This document shows positions 25,401 through 36,838 of a DNA stretch of 64,000 nucleotides, in pieces. Made by a program: the position numbers and the translations under genes. Positions within the stretch are counted from its first letter, which is position 1. Each line of letters opens with the position of its first letter. Source of the DNA: Anoplolepis gracilipes (taxonomy: Eukaryota; Arthropoda; Insecta; Hymenoptera; Formicidae); assembly GCF_047496725.1 (NCBI RefSeq), contig NC_132979.1, positions 6,588,501-6,652,500 of the forward strand. Reading direction: 5' to 3'. The notes beneath the pieces are model-generated. The model was not told the DNA's origin. It worked only from the letters and a program-made list of their open reading frames with translations, and made no database searches.

Positions 25401-27590
25401 AATTCGCTATTCAACATTTGATTTTCATGCCAGGCGTCGTTAACTCCATCTTCACCAACGACTCTCTTGCCTAAAAGAAAAAAAAAGTATTATTATTATT
25501 GCATAATGTTTAGATTTTTAGATAACATTATATAGTAGCTCTTCATTAAACGTGCCTTGTCTGTATTCCATCAATTCCAATTGAAGTTGTTGAATTTCTC
25601 GTCGTAACGAAGCGATTGTTCGCGAACTCTTATCCTGATTAATAGTAACTTTATTCTTTATATTTCTTGCACGATTCGCATATTTTAAAGTACTTAGAGT
25701 TTCCATAAAATCTCTATCACTTGGCGATACACACGCTATCATAACGGTTTGACTATTTCCTGTAATATCAAATTGAAACATTGGAAGTTGTAATGTCTTG
25801 TCAGGCGCCTTATATATTTAAACTACATCTTATATCTGTATTATAATCATGTCACAAACTACATTACCTCCAAGAGAATCTTGAAGTAATCTGGTTAATT
25901 TTGAGTCTCTGTATGGTATGTGTGAAGCCTTTTTTGTTTTATCACCGAGAGCAGAAATAACGTTACCCAACGCCAACTGTAAAAAAGACAAATAATGTAT
26001 ACGATCAAGTATTGATAATTGATATTGTTTTTCTATAAGAAAATCTATACTCTTACCAATCCACAATTTATAGAAATGCCTTCCTTTGCTCGATCGCCAG
26101 TAGCACCCGTTCTCTTTAGTCTTTCAGAACCGGCCAGATCGACAAAATGAAATTTCGCGGTTAACGTTTCAAATTCATTCGCCAGCTCGACGCCACTTGT
26201 ATCGACGTCCGCGTCCGGATCCTCAACTTTGATGCATCTCTGCTGTTTGATGTATAACGTAAATATGGCGTGTGATCTCGAGGATTGCGTATTCATTTGC
26301 GTGGATCCAGTTGTGCGCGATAACGCGCCCAATCGCAGATATTCCAGCGCTTGTTCAGGGCTGGTTACAACGCGTGGTTCCACTCCGGCCAAGTGTATAT
26401 TACCCGCTGTATCCTCGTGAATACGAGCACCACCTCTCGGCCCTCCCGGCTCTAATAGATCTTTCAAATCTTCGTTATATAATTCTAAGAATTGTGCTGT
26501 AACCTGATAACAAGAAAAAATGTATCTTTATAAATTTTGCTGACATAAACACAATATTTAATATATAAATATAATAGTGTCATTGTAATTATAATACAAA
26601 TATAAGAACGTCTCTTGAATATATACCTTGAACTCCGGAGGCATTTGTGCGCGTTCCTTCGCACGTTCTTGTTTATCCGCTATTCCATCGAAAAGGTGTC
26701 CGATGGCTCTAGGTATGATTCCGACTATATCGTCGTCGACTTCCACGTCGAAACCGGTGCCCATGGTGTAAGTTTTCCCCGAACCGGTCTGTCCGTAGGC
26801 AAAAACCGTTGCGTTATATCCATCCAATGCGCCTTCCACGAGACGATTCACGCACGTTTCGTAAATCGATCTTTGATCCGATTGAGTATCAAAAACATAA
26901 TCATAAGTAAAGGCCTTGTCGGGTCCGAGGAAAACCTGCGGTTCCCCCTGAGGTACTTGAGTACAAATCCTGCACATGTCGATTACTTCGCGAGCTACTT
27001 GAGGCCTTATTCTGTAACAAACAATTAATTCTCATAGTAAAATCCTTGTAAATTTCAATTTGTGTGGCAAATAAAAAAACATATTCAAAAAATAAATTAT
27101 TAATTAATAATATATAATAAGTAAATAAATAATAATTTGTGTGGCAAACAAAAAATATATTATTCAATGAATAAATTATTGATTAAATAATATATAATAA
27201 ATAAATAATAACTAAATTATATATTATATTTTATAATAAATAAATTATTAAAAAAAAAAAAAAACAAATTGATATACATCGTAAATTTTTTTTATAGTGT
27301 TGAAGGTCAGTTACGCATATCTGTCATGAAAGTTGACGGAGTGTGTGTTTCTTAAGGCACATGGTAATTAAATCCCACGCATTCGTATCGTAAAAGGAGA
27401 TGTTTGGAGATCGGTATTCGCGATCGGCCAGATGCTGCGCGCAGGATATCGAGTTCGTTCGATATTACAGTTTCTCATTGCGTGATGTAAATTTGCGCAA
27501 GGAAAATTCTCCTCCCGTCAGTGACACGTACGAAAAAATATTTTCGATACTCGGAATAAATTATTACGTGATCGTATGATTATAACACGC

Positions 27591-27622
<32 letters not shown>

Positions 27623-27994
27623 CTTTTTCCCTCCAGCCATATCCTTGACGTTAATATGTTTCGACATAAAAGATTGTTGTGCGCGATGACACGGAAGGAT
27701 GAAAAATATGTAAAAAAAAAAAAAAAAATAGTGCATTATAAAACAAAACTCGACTTCTTTAAATTATTCCTGTGATTTGGGGGGAAAAAAACGCGTGCTT
27801 TCGAATCGCGCGAGATGAATCTCGAACAGTTCCCTCGTTCAAACACGACTCCTAATAAACGTCATCGGCTCTCTTGGTCGATGATGGACCGAATTATACG
27901 AGAAGCCCAACACTCTGCTCCCTCTTTCAAAATGTACATATACTTGTATATTTACTTACCGTACGGCAACGCGTACGCTCGAATCATCCGCCAT
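19399..27994 (-). CDS. KIF21A/B-like: KIF21-type kinesin-4 (motor + coiled coil + WD40)
   Basis: KIF21 kinesins walk to microtubule plus ends and limit their growth. Minus-strand exons are 27994-27960, 27011-26627, 26503-26057, 25976-25868, 25759-25556, 25470-25169, 25089-24855, 24701-23800, 23728-23379, 23285-23091, 22990-22871, 21673-21505, 21428-21323, 21238-20687 and 20616-20346, then a last exon at 19477-19399 (about 1486 residues) or 20280-20106 (about 1518). The motor has MADDSSVRVAVRIRPQ, P-loop GQTGSGKT (85-92), SSRSHAIF and HFVDLAGSERLKRTGA. Exons 6-9 are coiled coil with an acidic stretch and EHARLLKNQSQ, RRNREIAQL and VVLRRKQEEVTALR, typical of KIF21. RRRTTQPQELLY precedes a linker and then the WD40 propeller (AEGHSKAVLTI, HPNNVVAVKYS, PPHYDGVQCL, AHKDWILGL, GCRGGILKAWSV). 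Exons 5 and 7 end at apparent GC donors. It is closer to KIF21A/B than to KIF4 or KIF7 because of the WD40 domain. Confidence 0.96.
20106..20280 (-). CDS. Candidate proximal last exon of KIF21
   Basis: If the acceptor CTGTTCGCAG is used, phase is kept from exon 15 and the frame runs to a TAA at 20106, ending GEVKLWRIPDSSLSMSISTV. GEVKLW resembles the closing strand of a WD40 repeat. The intron would be only 65 bp. The distal exon at 19399-19477 fits the propeller better, so this may be an alternative end. Confidence 0.55.
21674..22870. other. KIF21 intron with a long TA repeat
   Basis: About 1.2 kb, AT-rich, with a TA tract at 22377-22433 and a short GT tract near 22660. No exon-like frame is convincing. 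Confidence 0.6.
22377..22433. repeat. (TA)n microsatellite
   Basis: About 57 bp with one TAAA interruption, in a KIF21 intron. Confidence 0.95.
27012..27959. other. First intron of KIF21
   Basis: It contains duplicated AT-rich stretches near 27060-27240 and a GA repeat at 27597-27621. A less AT-rich, non-repetitive block at about 27300-27480 includes CGATCG-type palindromes and could be regulatory; nothing more can be said from sequence. Confidence 0.5.
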
Positions 27995-29412
27995 CTCGTT
28001 ACGTATAGTTATCAGTAGACTTATTGCAGGAATCGAGAAGACAGCTCTGGTATTAGGCTAGAATTAGGTCAGAACTATACCGCACTCAAGGCAAACGGTT
28101 AATTGAAGGCAAGCGGTTACTGCTCTCCGTTGCTATATGAAAATGCCCACGATGCTGTGGCTGCGCACGCGTTGCTAAACGCAGCGACCGTGAAAGACTC
28201 GACATTCCTCACGGTTATGCGAAAGAACGTCAAGCATCGCGAGATACGTTCGTGACGAGGCGATCCATTGTAAACACACACACATACATATATATATACA
28301 CACACGTACGGAATACACCTAACGATCAGTTGCGGGATAATAGCGTGGGAGCTTCGAGAGCCGCCTCTTAATCACCTGTCACGGTGTATTGTCATTTCCA
28401 TAGAATGCGGAGAAATTTTATCGAGAAAAGCTATATATCGCGCATGTTGAGGGAAGTAATCAGACATACGACATAGCATGGTTACAAGCACGAATAAAAT
28501 AGATGCATTGAGGAACGACATCGGGATAGATTTATGCGCGACATCGTCCTCGACGATGTTATCAATATAGTTCGGAGATAATTGGAGAGTGCTAACGTTA
28601 TCAACCGTTTAATTGCACTGTCGGTAATAAAATAATTTTTGTTTGTGTTTATTATCCTTGGAATAGCTACATAGAAAATTGCACATTTTTTATATAATAA
28701 AACAATATTGAACATTATATTACGTTTATATACCGTTAATATTTTGTCAATATTATTGGTCATAAATGATTCCCTCGTTTAGATATGAAAACTTTATACT
28801 TACGATTTGTTAAAAATACATTTATTTTTTTTTTAATAAAGATTTTAAAAGTAAAAATGGTCAATTAATAGTATAAAAGAAATAATTAAATACTAAAGAT
28901 GACATTTGAAAAAATTAGGAAAATTACAATATTCTTTCTCTCTCTTTCTTTATAAATAAATAATATACTAAATATATTCTAAATATTAAAATTGATTGAA
29001 TGAGAAGTTCACATTAATAGTCATCAATAAATAATGAAAAATGACCAATAAAAATTTAAAAAATCTGTAGGAATACTTTGTGAAAAAGATAGCAAGCAAA
29101 ATTTTAAATATATATGTATTCACTAGTGCATACATATCTCTTTTTCTTTAGACATGCATATAATTATTAAAATCAAGTGAATAATGTAGATATATATTAG
29201 TGCAGATTAATCTCGTGTTTTTTTTCTATCACGACGCCTGCTTATACAGTCCGTCATTATATGAGATTTCTTAACTTTTATTTGTCTTCTTATACTAGCG
29301 ACAATTTTTATCTTTTAAACCTTTGTTTTCAGAGAACATTGAACTGTATTTTTATCAAAATTTAAGTTAAAAAAGAGTCAAACGTTTACCTTTTCTTGAA
29401 TTATGATTTATA
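27995..29412. other. KIF21 upstream region and intergenic DNA to AIMP3
   Basis: The first 400 bp upstream of the KIF21 start (28000-28400) is richer in CG and probably holds its promoter. The rest to 29412 is AT-rich and should include the AIMP3 3' UTR. No recognisable gene or RNA is present. Confidence 0.5.
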
Positions 29413-30293
29413 TTATAGAAATAGATGTAATAAATTAAAAGATATCAAATCCAATTCTCGTCTCAATTTTTCCTCCTGTTGAATATTATCAAACCATCTA
29501 GAAACATGAATATATTGTACTTTTTCTTGTAGACTTAGTCCTTTCTGTAAAGGTATAAAAAAATTATACAATCATTATTCAGAATTTAAAAAAAGACAAT
29601 GCACTATATATATTAGTTGTTACCATTATAGAATGTAAGACATAATACAGTGTGACATCTGCAATGGTTTTCTCTGTACCAGTTATATATGGTACATCTT
29701 TTAATACTGTATTTAGTTCCTACAATCAAAAAACATTAATATTCCATCTTCTGTCTTTAAATCTAGATATCTATTATGACATTACTTTAAATACTCTCTT
29801 GGCATTAACAGGAAGATCAGCATGATTGACGCATACTGCGACATATTCCAACCATTGTTGCGTTAGAGCCTGTACTTCTTTCTCACTGCAGAGCATATCG
29901 GAACGTTTTGAACTTGCAACCAGTGCTTGTATAATAGTACTAAACCCTTGAATAGGTGAGTCTTTTTCACATTCTGGAACAAGTACCACCTAAAACAATC
30001 ATGTGTGATTCAATATGTCAATTATATTTATAGATTCAATATATCCATTTCATCAAAATGTATTAATTTTTTATCGTCATTATTTTCAATTTAATGTCAT
30101 CTTCTGAGAGAATGTTCAACGAAATTAAATTTAATTAAGTTTTACTTATATACATAAGGAGCAAAGTTATCACGCTTCAGGCGCTAACTAAATTAATAAT
30201 ACTTACATTTTTATTAGAAATCTTTAGTTTTTTTGAGGGTACATCGAGATATTGCGCTACTCTTTCAACACATTCGATATTACACAACCCCAT
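29413..30293 (-). CDS. AIMP3: AIMP3 / EEF1E1 (multisynthetase complex auxiliary component)
   Basis: This small GST-C-like scaffold protein (p18) of the aminoacyl-tRNA synthetase complex binds methionyl-tRNA synthetase in the family and also has a DNA-damage role. Four exons are 30293-30207, 29989-29786, 29719-29624 and 29544-29413, all phase 0, giving 172 residues (human 174). It starts MGLCNIECVERVAQYLDVPS. Exon 2 carries VLVPECEKDSPIQGFSTIIQ and QQWLEYVAVC; QQWLEY is the clearest family motif. Exons 3 and 4 read VPYITGTEKTIADVTLYYVL and VQYIHVSRWFDNIQ, matching the family's LTGYNFTLADILLYY and NVSRWFCHIQ. TOP3B lies upstream on the same strand, about 0.5 kb away. Confidence 0.93.
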
Positions 30294-30772
30294 GATGAAT
30301 ATATTACGAGAATAATATGCAATTCAGGAGAGTTGTAACTTATAATAATACTGTCGAGCACTGTCAAAAATTCGCCATGTGCTTTCTCGATATCGCAATC
30401 AATGACGTTTTCGATATATCGAGAAATGTAATATCGCTTTTCGATACATTTCAAATTGTGAATCGATAAATCATTCTTGAATTGCTCTAATAAAGAGAGC
30501 ACAGCGATCGCAAATAACTATTAAATTTGTATAAAATTATTAATTAAACTTAATTATTATATTATAAAATTAATATTATTAAATAACTAGCTTCTACTAA
30601 TATTCATTCGTTTGAATTAAGCCAGCTTAAAACACTTGATATATTCATGCATACCATTACATCTTTTAAGAGACAATAATGAGAAAGAAAAAATAATGAA
30701 AAAAGTCATTGTTAAATACTGCGAAGTAAGGATAATTTATTCGAAACAAATGACATGACGTTCAATGATTCA
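30294..30772. other. Spacer between AIMP3 and TOP3B with an unexplained minus-strand open frame
   Basis: A minus-strand frame runs from about 30520 to a stop at 30257, overlapping the AIMP3 start out of frame. It reads LFAIAVLSLLEQFKND, then IEKRYYISRYIENVIDCDIE and AHGEFLTVLDSIIISYNSPE. It looks protein-like but matches no family I know and lacks a good ATG. It could be a relic exon, an upstream open frame or chance. Confidence 0.35.
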
Positions 30773-33700
30773 TTATACAAAATACGCTGCTAATTGCGCC
30801 ATTTTATCTTTTGGCGGTTTCGGTTTGCCCCGATTACGACTCTTGGCGTGACCTCGACCACGTGTGACGACTGGTTTCGAAGCTACCGCACGATGCTTTT
30901 CTACCAGCGCGGAAAAGACAGGTGTACAAAATACACAGCCGGACATTTCGGTTGCCTCATTAGGGAGTTTACTTTTATCCTGAAATAATAAAAAATACAA
31001 TAGAGTACATATAAGAGAGCATGGTTTCTGTCGCGTTGATAAAAGGTATAGACTGCTTTAATCAATCTGTATTGTGAACAATATATGTCAGAATGAAAAA
31101 AATAGAGAGCTAACAGAACTCGCTATCTTTTAATAATCCTCTTAATAATCATAGATTAGTTATCAAAAAAACATTTGTCCCTTTTATTTCTAATAGAAAG
31201 AAAAAAATATAATCTGTTAAATATCGCACTATTTCTTTTATTTCATTGCGATAAATCGTAATCTGATTTATTTACGAGCAGTCTATGTTTTCTATATATC
31301 GATGATGCAAAATTCTACCTGTTTGTACTCGACGGTTACTAATTGAGCACCACAGTCGCATGTATCCGTATCGACTGTCACTTTGTGCGCGTTCTCGAAT
31401 AGATGGATAATAACATCGCAACGATTACATCCCAATTTCCACTTGGGTGCAGCTGAAGGATCGAGCACGAGAATACCTAGATCGCATTCTAAACAGCTGG
31501 ACAAGCCGTTAGAATTCATACCGTGCGGACACGTCGGATGTGTGCATGAATTGCAACCGCTCATTCCTTTTTTCATATCCCTAAAAAAGATAGAAAAAGG
31601 ACTTTTAGTTTTCTTTTTAGATAGGCTTTTACATCTGATTCTTAGGCGATTAGTGAGATACCTGAACGGTGGATTGTTATAACAGTACGGGCAAAACGTA
31701 TAACTTTTTCCTCGCGCTCCGGTCGACCATGAAAGTAATTCAAAATCATCCAATGGACATTTTAATTCTTTGTATATTCGTATGTTTCCATTTTGAGGTA
31801 AATTGTAAGTTTCGTTACAATGTGCGCAATGCATTCTGGATGGTTTAGTTTGTATATATTTCATGTATCGACGACATTTACCACATCTGTAATATATAAT
31901 AGACAATTGAAAGTAGTAAATATATAGATTTATAGAAAGTAAGCAAAAAAAATGTAATACAGTTATTGTCGTGAATATTGCTTTATGTACCTAGAGTGTG
32001 CTTTGCCGGACGCCGACAGAGGAGAGAACGAGACTTCAAACAACTGATCCATAGCTTCTATGGTTTGCACAAAATAATGAAACTTTTGTTTAAATATTTC
32101 CACAGTATGTTGTAAAACAGCATGAAAATCAGCGCGACCTAATGCTATTAGATTCAGTTGTTCTTCGACTGCAGATCTCATTGTGGGCAAAACTAATTCA
32201 GGATCTATCTAATGAGAAGAAAATATATGTCTTACAGAAAATGTATTATCATCAGTATTACAAATCGAAATCAATTACCTTCTGGTATCCGTGAACCAAA
32301 ACGATTCCGAGAGAAGTGGGCACTAATTTTCTGCCTGCTGCGACAGTGACATAGTTTCTAATACAAATATTATTTATATGTACAGGGATTGAAGCGTCCG
32401 TTCCAATACCGTGTTTTTCCATGAGAGATATCAATTCCGCTTCTGTTAAATAATCTGGCGGTTGTGTATAACATTCGACTAATTTTGCCTGTAATAGTAA
32501 AAAGACAGGCTCTATTATATTATGAGTTACTCTCTTTTTAAATAGAAAAATTAATACAAGTACGCGATAAAGATATCTTTTACCTCTTGTATGTTTACTT
32601 TTTCATCGAGCGTAAATTTTGGCAGAGTATCACTATTGCCGAGCGCTTGCCAAGTAAGAATACTTGTGTATCCAGGACTTAGCAAACTATGGCCAGTTGC
32701 TGTAAATATTTCCATGCCTACCTCGAATTTTATTGTAGTGCTCATGTACTTACAATCCCGCGCCAACTATAAAATTCAAAACAGAGAGGAAAAGTATGTA
32801 TATAATGTCAGTAATTATTCTCTCTCAAAGTTTCATAAATACTTTGACACATCAAACATACCGTAGCAATAAAATGTCGTGTTATGTAATCGTACAATCT
32901 CCATGAATCGCCATCGAGTTCGTTTCTCGTTGCATGTTTCATGGGTGTTATAGGGGGATGATCGCCTGCGTCATGACCTTTCTTTGGTCTATTAATACCG
33001 GCCGCTATTATTTTACGAACTTCTTCGCCCCATTCCGGGCTATTTTGCTGTTGTTTCAATGTTGAACTGGAAAAATAATTATTGTATATAATAAAAGTAA
33101 ATCACATGAGCATATCATATGTGTAGAATTATGGTGACAATTGATCTACAATTATAAATTTTACTATATCTTACAGTAAATCAAAATTCTCGGGATATGA
33201 TGTCGTTTCTGTTCGTGGGTAACTTATGTATCCTTGAGTGTAAAGTCTTTCTGCAATTTGCATTGCATGTTGCGGACCCATTCCCAATCCAGAACTTGCA
33301 ACTCGCATCAATTCCACTGTATTTAAAGCTATAGGTCGCGATTTTGATTTTTCTGTACTTTGTATATTTACTACACTGTGCAAAAGATTATTTCACATTT
33401 TATAATCTTTCCAATTTACACTAACTAAATAATTTTAAGAACATATAAAGTACAACTCACGTTGCTCGATCGTGTTCTTTAACATGACTTAGAAACATGT
33501 TTGCAACTTCTTTGTCAAAAGAACGTACACGACTCCAATTTAATATAATATCCTGCCCATCAGAAGACTTAATAGTTACCTTAAAATAATATGAAAAAAT
33601 TGTATTATATTATTATTAATACAGTATGTTTCCGAGTATATATATATACAGCATTACATACTTGTAACACCCAATATGGATCTGGTTTGAAAGTTTGGAT

Positions 33701-34742
33701 TTCATCATGCCTTTGAACACAAAAGCCTAATGTTGGCGTTTGGCATGGGCCATAAGAAATGAGAGATACATCCAAATCTCCATATTTGCCCTAAAAACGT
33801 GTAATAACATATATTGCAATATTTTTTTTAACATAATATGTAGTGCAAAAACATTTGCAAAAACATACAACTCACTTGAAAAAATTTAGTTTGATATCGT
33901 GTAAATGCACAGCCTATTCGTAAATCTAACTCTTGACGTGCATCAACGCTTTTTGCTTCATTTTCATTGGGTTTTATCAGATTTGCCAAAGCAGATTTTA
34001 TATCCTTTTCTGTGATAGCAGAAAATCGTGCACGCCATATATCCTATTAAAGATAAAATTATAAGAATTTGTCCAAATAAAAAAGATCTAAGAGAAGGTT
34101 TAAAAGCTTTAATAGTAATAAATAATGTAAAGTAACTTGCATTTATATGTAACTTTCTATGCATTCCTTGTTGTACTGCATTTATAACTTCGAAACAAAT
34201 ATTTTCACCTTCCTTATCGCAATCTAGCCATAATATTAAATAATCACAATGCGTTCCTTCCTTCGCCAGGAAATATGGTATTTTCAGTTTAGGTACTGCT
34301 TCTTTTTTCTCAGTTGGACACGAGAATAATTCTGCCTGAAAGCAGTAAAAAATATTTAATTATTAGAATAAGAAATTACAATAACAAGAATTGAAAAATA
34401 AAGTAAAGTCTATCTAAAATAATATATCTAATTTTACCGGATCCACTTTGTCCCAATTGTTGTACTTTCCAATGAAATCCAATGTCATGACATGTCCACA
34501 TACAGAAGTCATTTTAAAATTCACCGTCTCAGATTTGAATTGTCCGACCCATTCGTGGACCGAACAAGATCCATTTAATCCTAGAAATATAATACTCATA
34601 AAAAAAAAGGAAGTAAAAAAGAGAAATATATTTTGAGTTGTGTCAATCTACCTTTCCTGGTACTACATCGTCCATTGCTCAATATATTGGCGAGAGATGC
34701 TGCCAAAGAGGGTTTTTCAGCTACCATCAAAGCGGTTTTCAT
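30773..34742 (-). CDS. TOP3B: DNA topoisomerase 3-beta
   Basis: This type IA topoisomerase nicks and reseals one DNA (or RNA) strand; with TDRD3 it acts on R-loops and mRNAs. Fourteen exons are 34742-34652, 34580-34438, 34335-34141, 34043-33876, 33790-33662, 33579-33461, 33375-33175, 33066-32862, 32766-32584, 32488-32279, 32208-31991, 31886-31662, 31580-31319 and 30979-30773, giving 851 residues (human 862). TOPRIM residues are EKPSLAASLA and the DxDxE motif in LDCDKEGEN (116-122). The catalytic tyrosine is Tyr334 in GYISYPRTETT. Exons 12-14 carry paired-cysteine zinc motifs (CGKC, CAHC, CPYC, CNSC, CNRC). The tail has RGRGHAKSRNRGKPKPP, a short RG-rich region, and ends PPKDKMAQLAAYFV, nearly the human terminus. 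Exon 3 appears to end at a GC donor (AAT then GCAAGT). The 5' end lies about 150 bp from the left inverted arm. Confidence 0.97.
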
Positions 34743-34887
34743 TTTGCTATAATTATTTCGTTCTAAATATTATTGTTACACAATGAACGAGATTTCCATT
34801 AGCGTCGTCTTTGGCGTCGCAATCTAAACGAAAACATCATCACTTGTCCGATTCTTGACATCAGAGAGAAATCTAAGAAAGATCATG

Positions 34888-35575
34888 CCGCTGTTTTTCA
34901 TACGACGCTTTTTTCTTGCAGTACGCTAGCGCCAACTGGATTCATTTTAGAGCAAGCAGAACTACATAGTCAGGACCATTTTTCGATGCCATGGTAAAAC
35001 AAACCGGTTGGTTCATGTCTGTGCTAAATCTATATATGTATATATAATTATTATGTGCACTTGAAAAATACACTGAAATATTTATATTATGGATTTATTA
35101 ATATATTTCATTAAATATTATTTTAACTGCGTATTATAATCTTTTTTTTATTTTAATACATTGTTATGGATAACAATATACACATATGTATATATATATA
35201 TATTAAATTATTAAATTTATATTATATAGAAAGAGAGAGAGAGAAAAAGAGCATACGCTTCTTATTCGCATATCTTCTCCTTGACGTTATTTACGCGTGA
35301 CGTCAACGATATATGGTATGTGAGTATGAAGCGGAATAAGAGAGGGAAGAACGTACGTGACACGTGATCCATGACAGCTGCGAGTCATTCATTCCGAGTC
35401 CGGCCGTACTGTCAGCGTGCGCACGTGCTTTTACTCCGACGCCGGCACGTGCGCCTTGCGTTTGCGTTCGGTCATCTCGAAGTCGAGCTCGCCGTAAACG
35501 TTACTGGCGACGATAATACGTATAATAAATACTACGCGATAAATCTTAACGTGTTAAAATACGTCTAAAGAGATT
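34888..35575 (+). repeat. Left arm of a long inverted repeat
   Basis: About 690 bp that reappears inverted at 42566-43780. Matching blocks by eye include the outer GCTAGCGCCAACTGGAT, TTGGTTCATGTC and GTGCTAAATCTA, the middle ACATTGTTATGGATAACAAT, and the inner GC-rich part with GACGTCA, GCACGTG and ATACGTATTAT. Identity in these blocks is roughly 80-90%. The GC-rich section (35280-35500) stands out from the surroundings and has three CACGTG sites. It lies just upstream of TOP3B. Confidence 0.85.
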
Positions 35576-36597
35576 AACTAGATTAGCCATTGGTTAACGT
35601 CCTTTTACAAAAGCAATGTCTCTCTCTCTCTCTCTCTCTCTCTCTGCGAAAAATATTCTCCTAGTAATTCAGAAATAAATTTTTAAGATTAGTGTTCGTA
35701 CGAATAGCATTTCTGCGCGATCTCTCCTCTTAAAATATCTTCTAATAATTAAAAGAGACGAATTGTCTAGAATATTCAAAAAATTTTCTAGATTATTGTA
35801 TCTTAACAATATTATTGTTCGTGAAGCACATAACTACTACATACATATATACTCTTTGCAAAATATATTCTTCTAACAATTCAGAAACGAATTCTTGAGC
35901 ATATTAAAAGATATATTATTGTTCGTAATAAATTGCATTTCTTTTCATCTCGTAAAGGTAAAGAAATTAATAGAAAAAATAATAATTATAAGGAAATATA
36001 TTTCCGTGGAAAATCGGTAACTTAATTATTATAACCAGAATATAGAATCCTATTCTAAAATCAAAAACCAAACCGGAATCAGGAGCGATAACGATTCTGT
36101 AAATGTCTTTTTAATACGGTTAATCGGACTGAAATCGTACTAATATTCTCTGTTAAATTTATAACATTAAAATCATAAGCGAATTGTTAAATTATTTTCG
36201 ATTTACGATCCTTTTTCGATTCTTGTCATTCATTTCTACAAAATATTTCTGTTACTAATTTTTTTATATTTTATCTTTTTTAAAAAAAAGCACACATAAA
36301 CATGTCAAGTCTGAAAATTGATTGCACTGTCTCTTTTTTGCGATGTCAACTGATTTTCTGTTCTATGTGTTGTGTTTATTTTGTATCATGAACAGTCATT
36401 GGAAATTAAACAAATTCTGTTGAATATAATGTATTTGTGATGTACATAATATATATATAGATGTATAAATATAAAATTTCGATTTTTCGTATGATATCTT
36501 GTGAAATCTGAAATATATATATGTGATAGATATTTTTGCCAGATATTAATTTTAGCGTTAAAATGTTAAAGGTATTTTTTTAATATTCACTCCCTCT
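35576..36597. other. Inner spacer next to the left arm, with diverged direct repeats
   Basis: A TC tract lies at 35618-35645. Two diverged copies of an 80-bp unit start near 35648 and 35861, each with AATTCAGAAA then TTGTTCGTA or TGTTCGTA and GCATTTCT. No coding sequence is recognised. Confidence 0.55.
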
Positions 36598-36776
36598 ATC
36601 AATAAATCAAGATGCGTTCTCGTGACACGAACATTTGGATGACAGTCAGGACTTTCTCTGTCATCAGGGGGTGGTTTTTAGCCGGTAAGAGTCCGGCATA
36701 ACCCTGGTCCGGACCAGGGTATCCATGATGGATTTTCCACCTCCTCCGCCAGTGAAAAAAAAAAAAAAAAAAAAAC
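36598..36776 (+). mobile_element. 3' tail of a non-LTR retrotransposon (LINE), truncated
   Basis: A GC-richer segment with TTTTTAGCCGGTAAGAGTCC ends in GGATTTTCCACC and a run of about 20 A (36757-36776). This resembles the 3' ends of R1-clade insect LINEs: a stop-like TTTTTAG context, Gly/Pro-rich coding end and A tail. A perfect 20-bp palindrome, ACCCTGGTCCGGACCAGGGT, lies at 36701-36720. The left limit is approximate and no target-site duplication was identified. It sits next to the Ku80 relic. Confidence 0.5.
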
Positions 36777-36838
36777 CCTGAAAATCAATATTTAAAACGG
36801 AGTCTATTCTAATTTTTATACTACTAGAAATAATTTTG

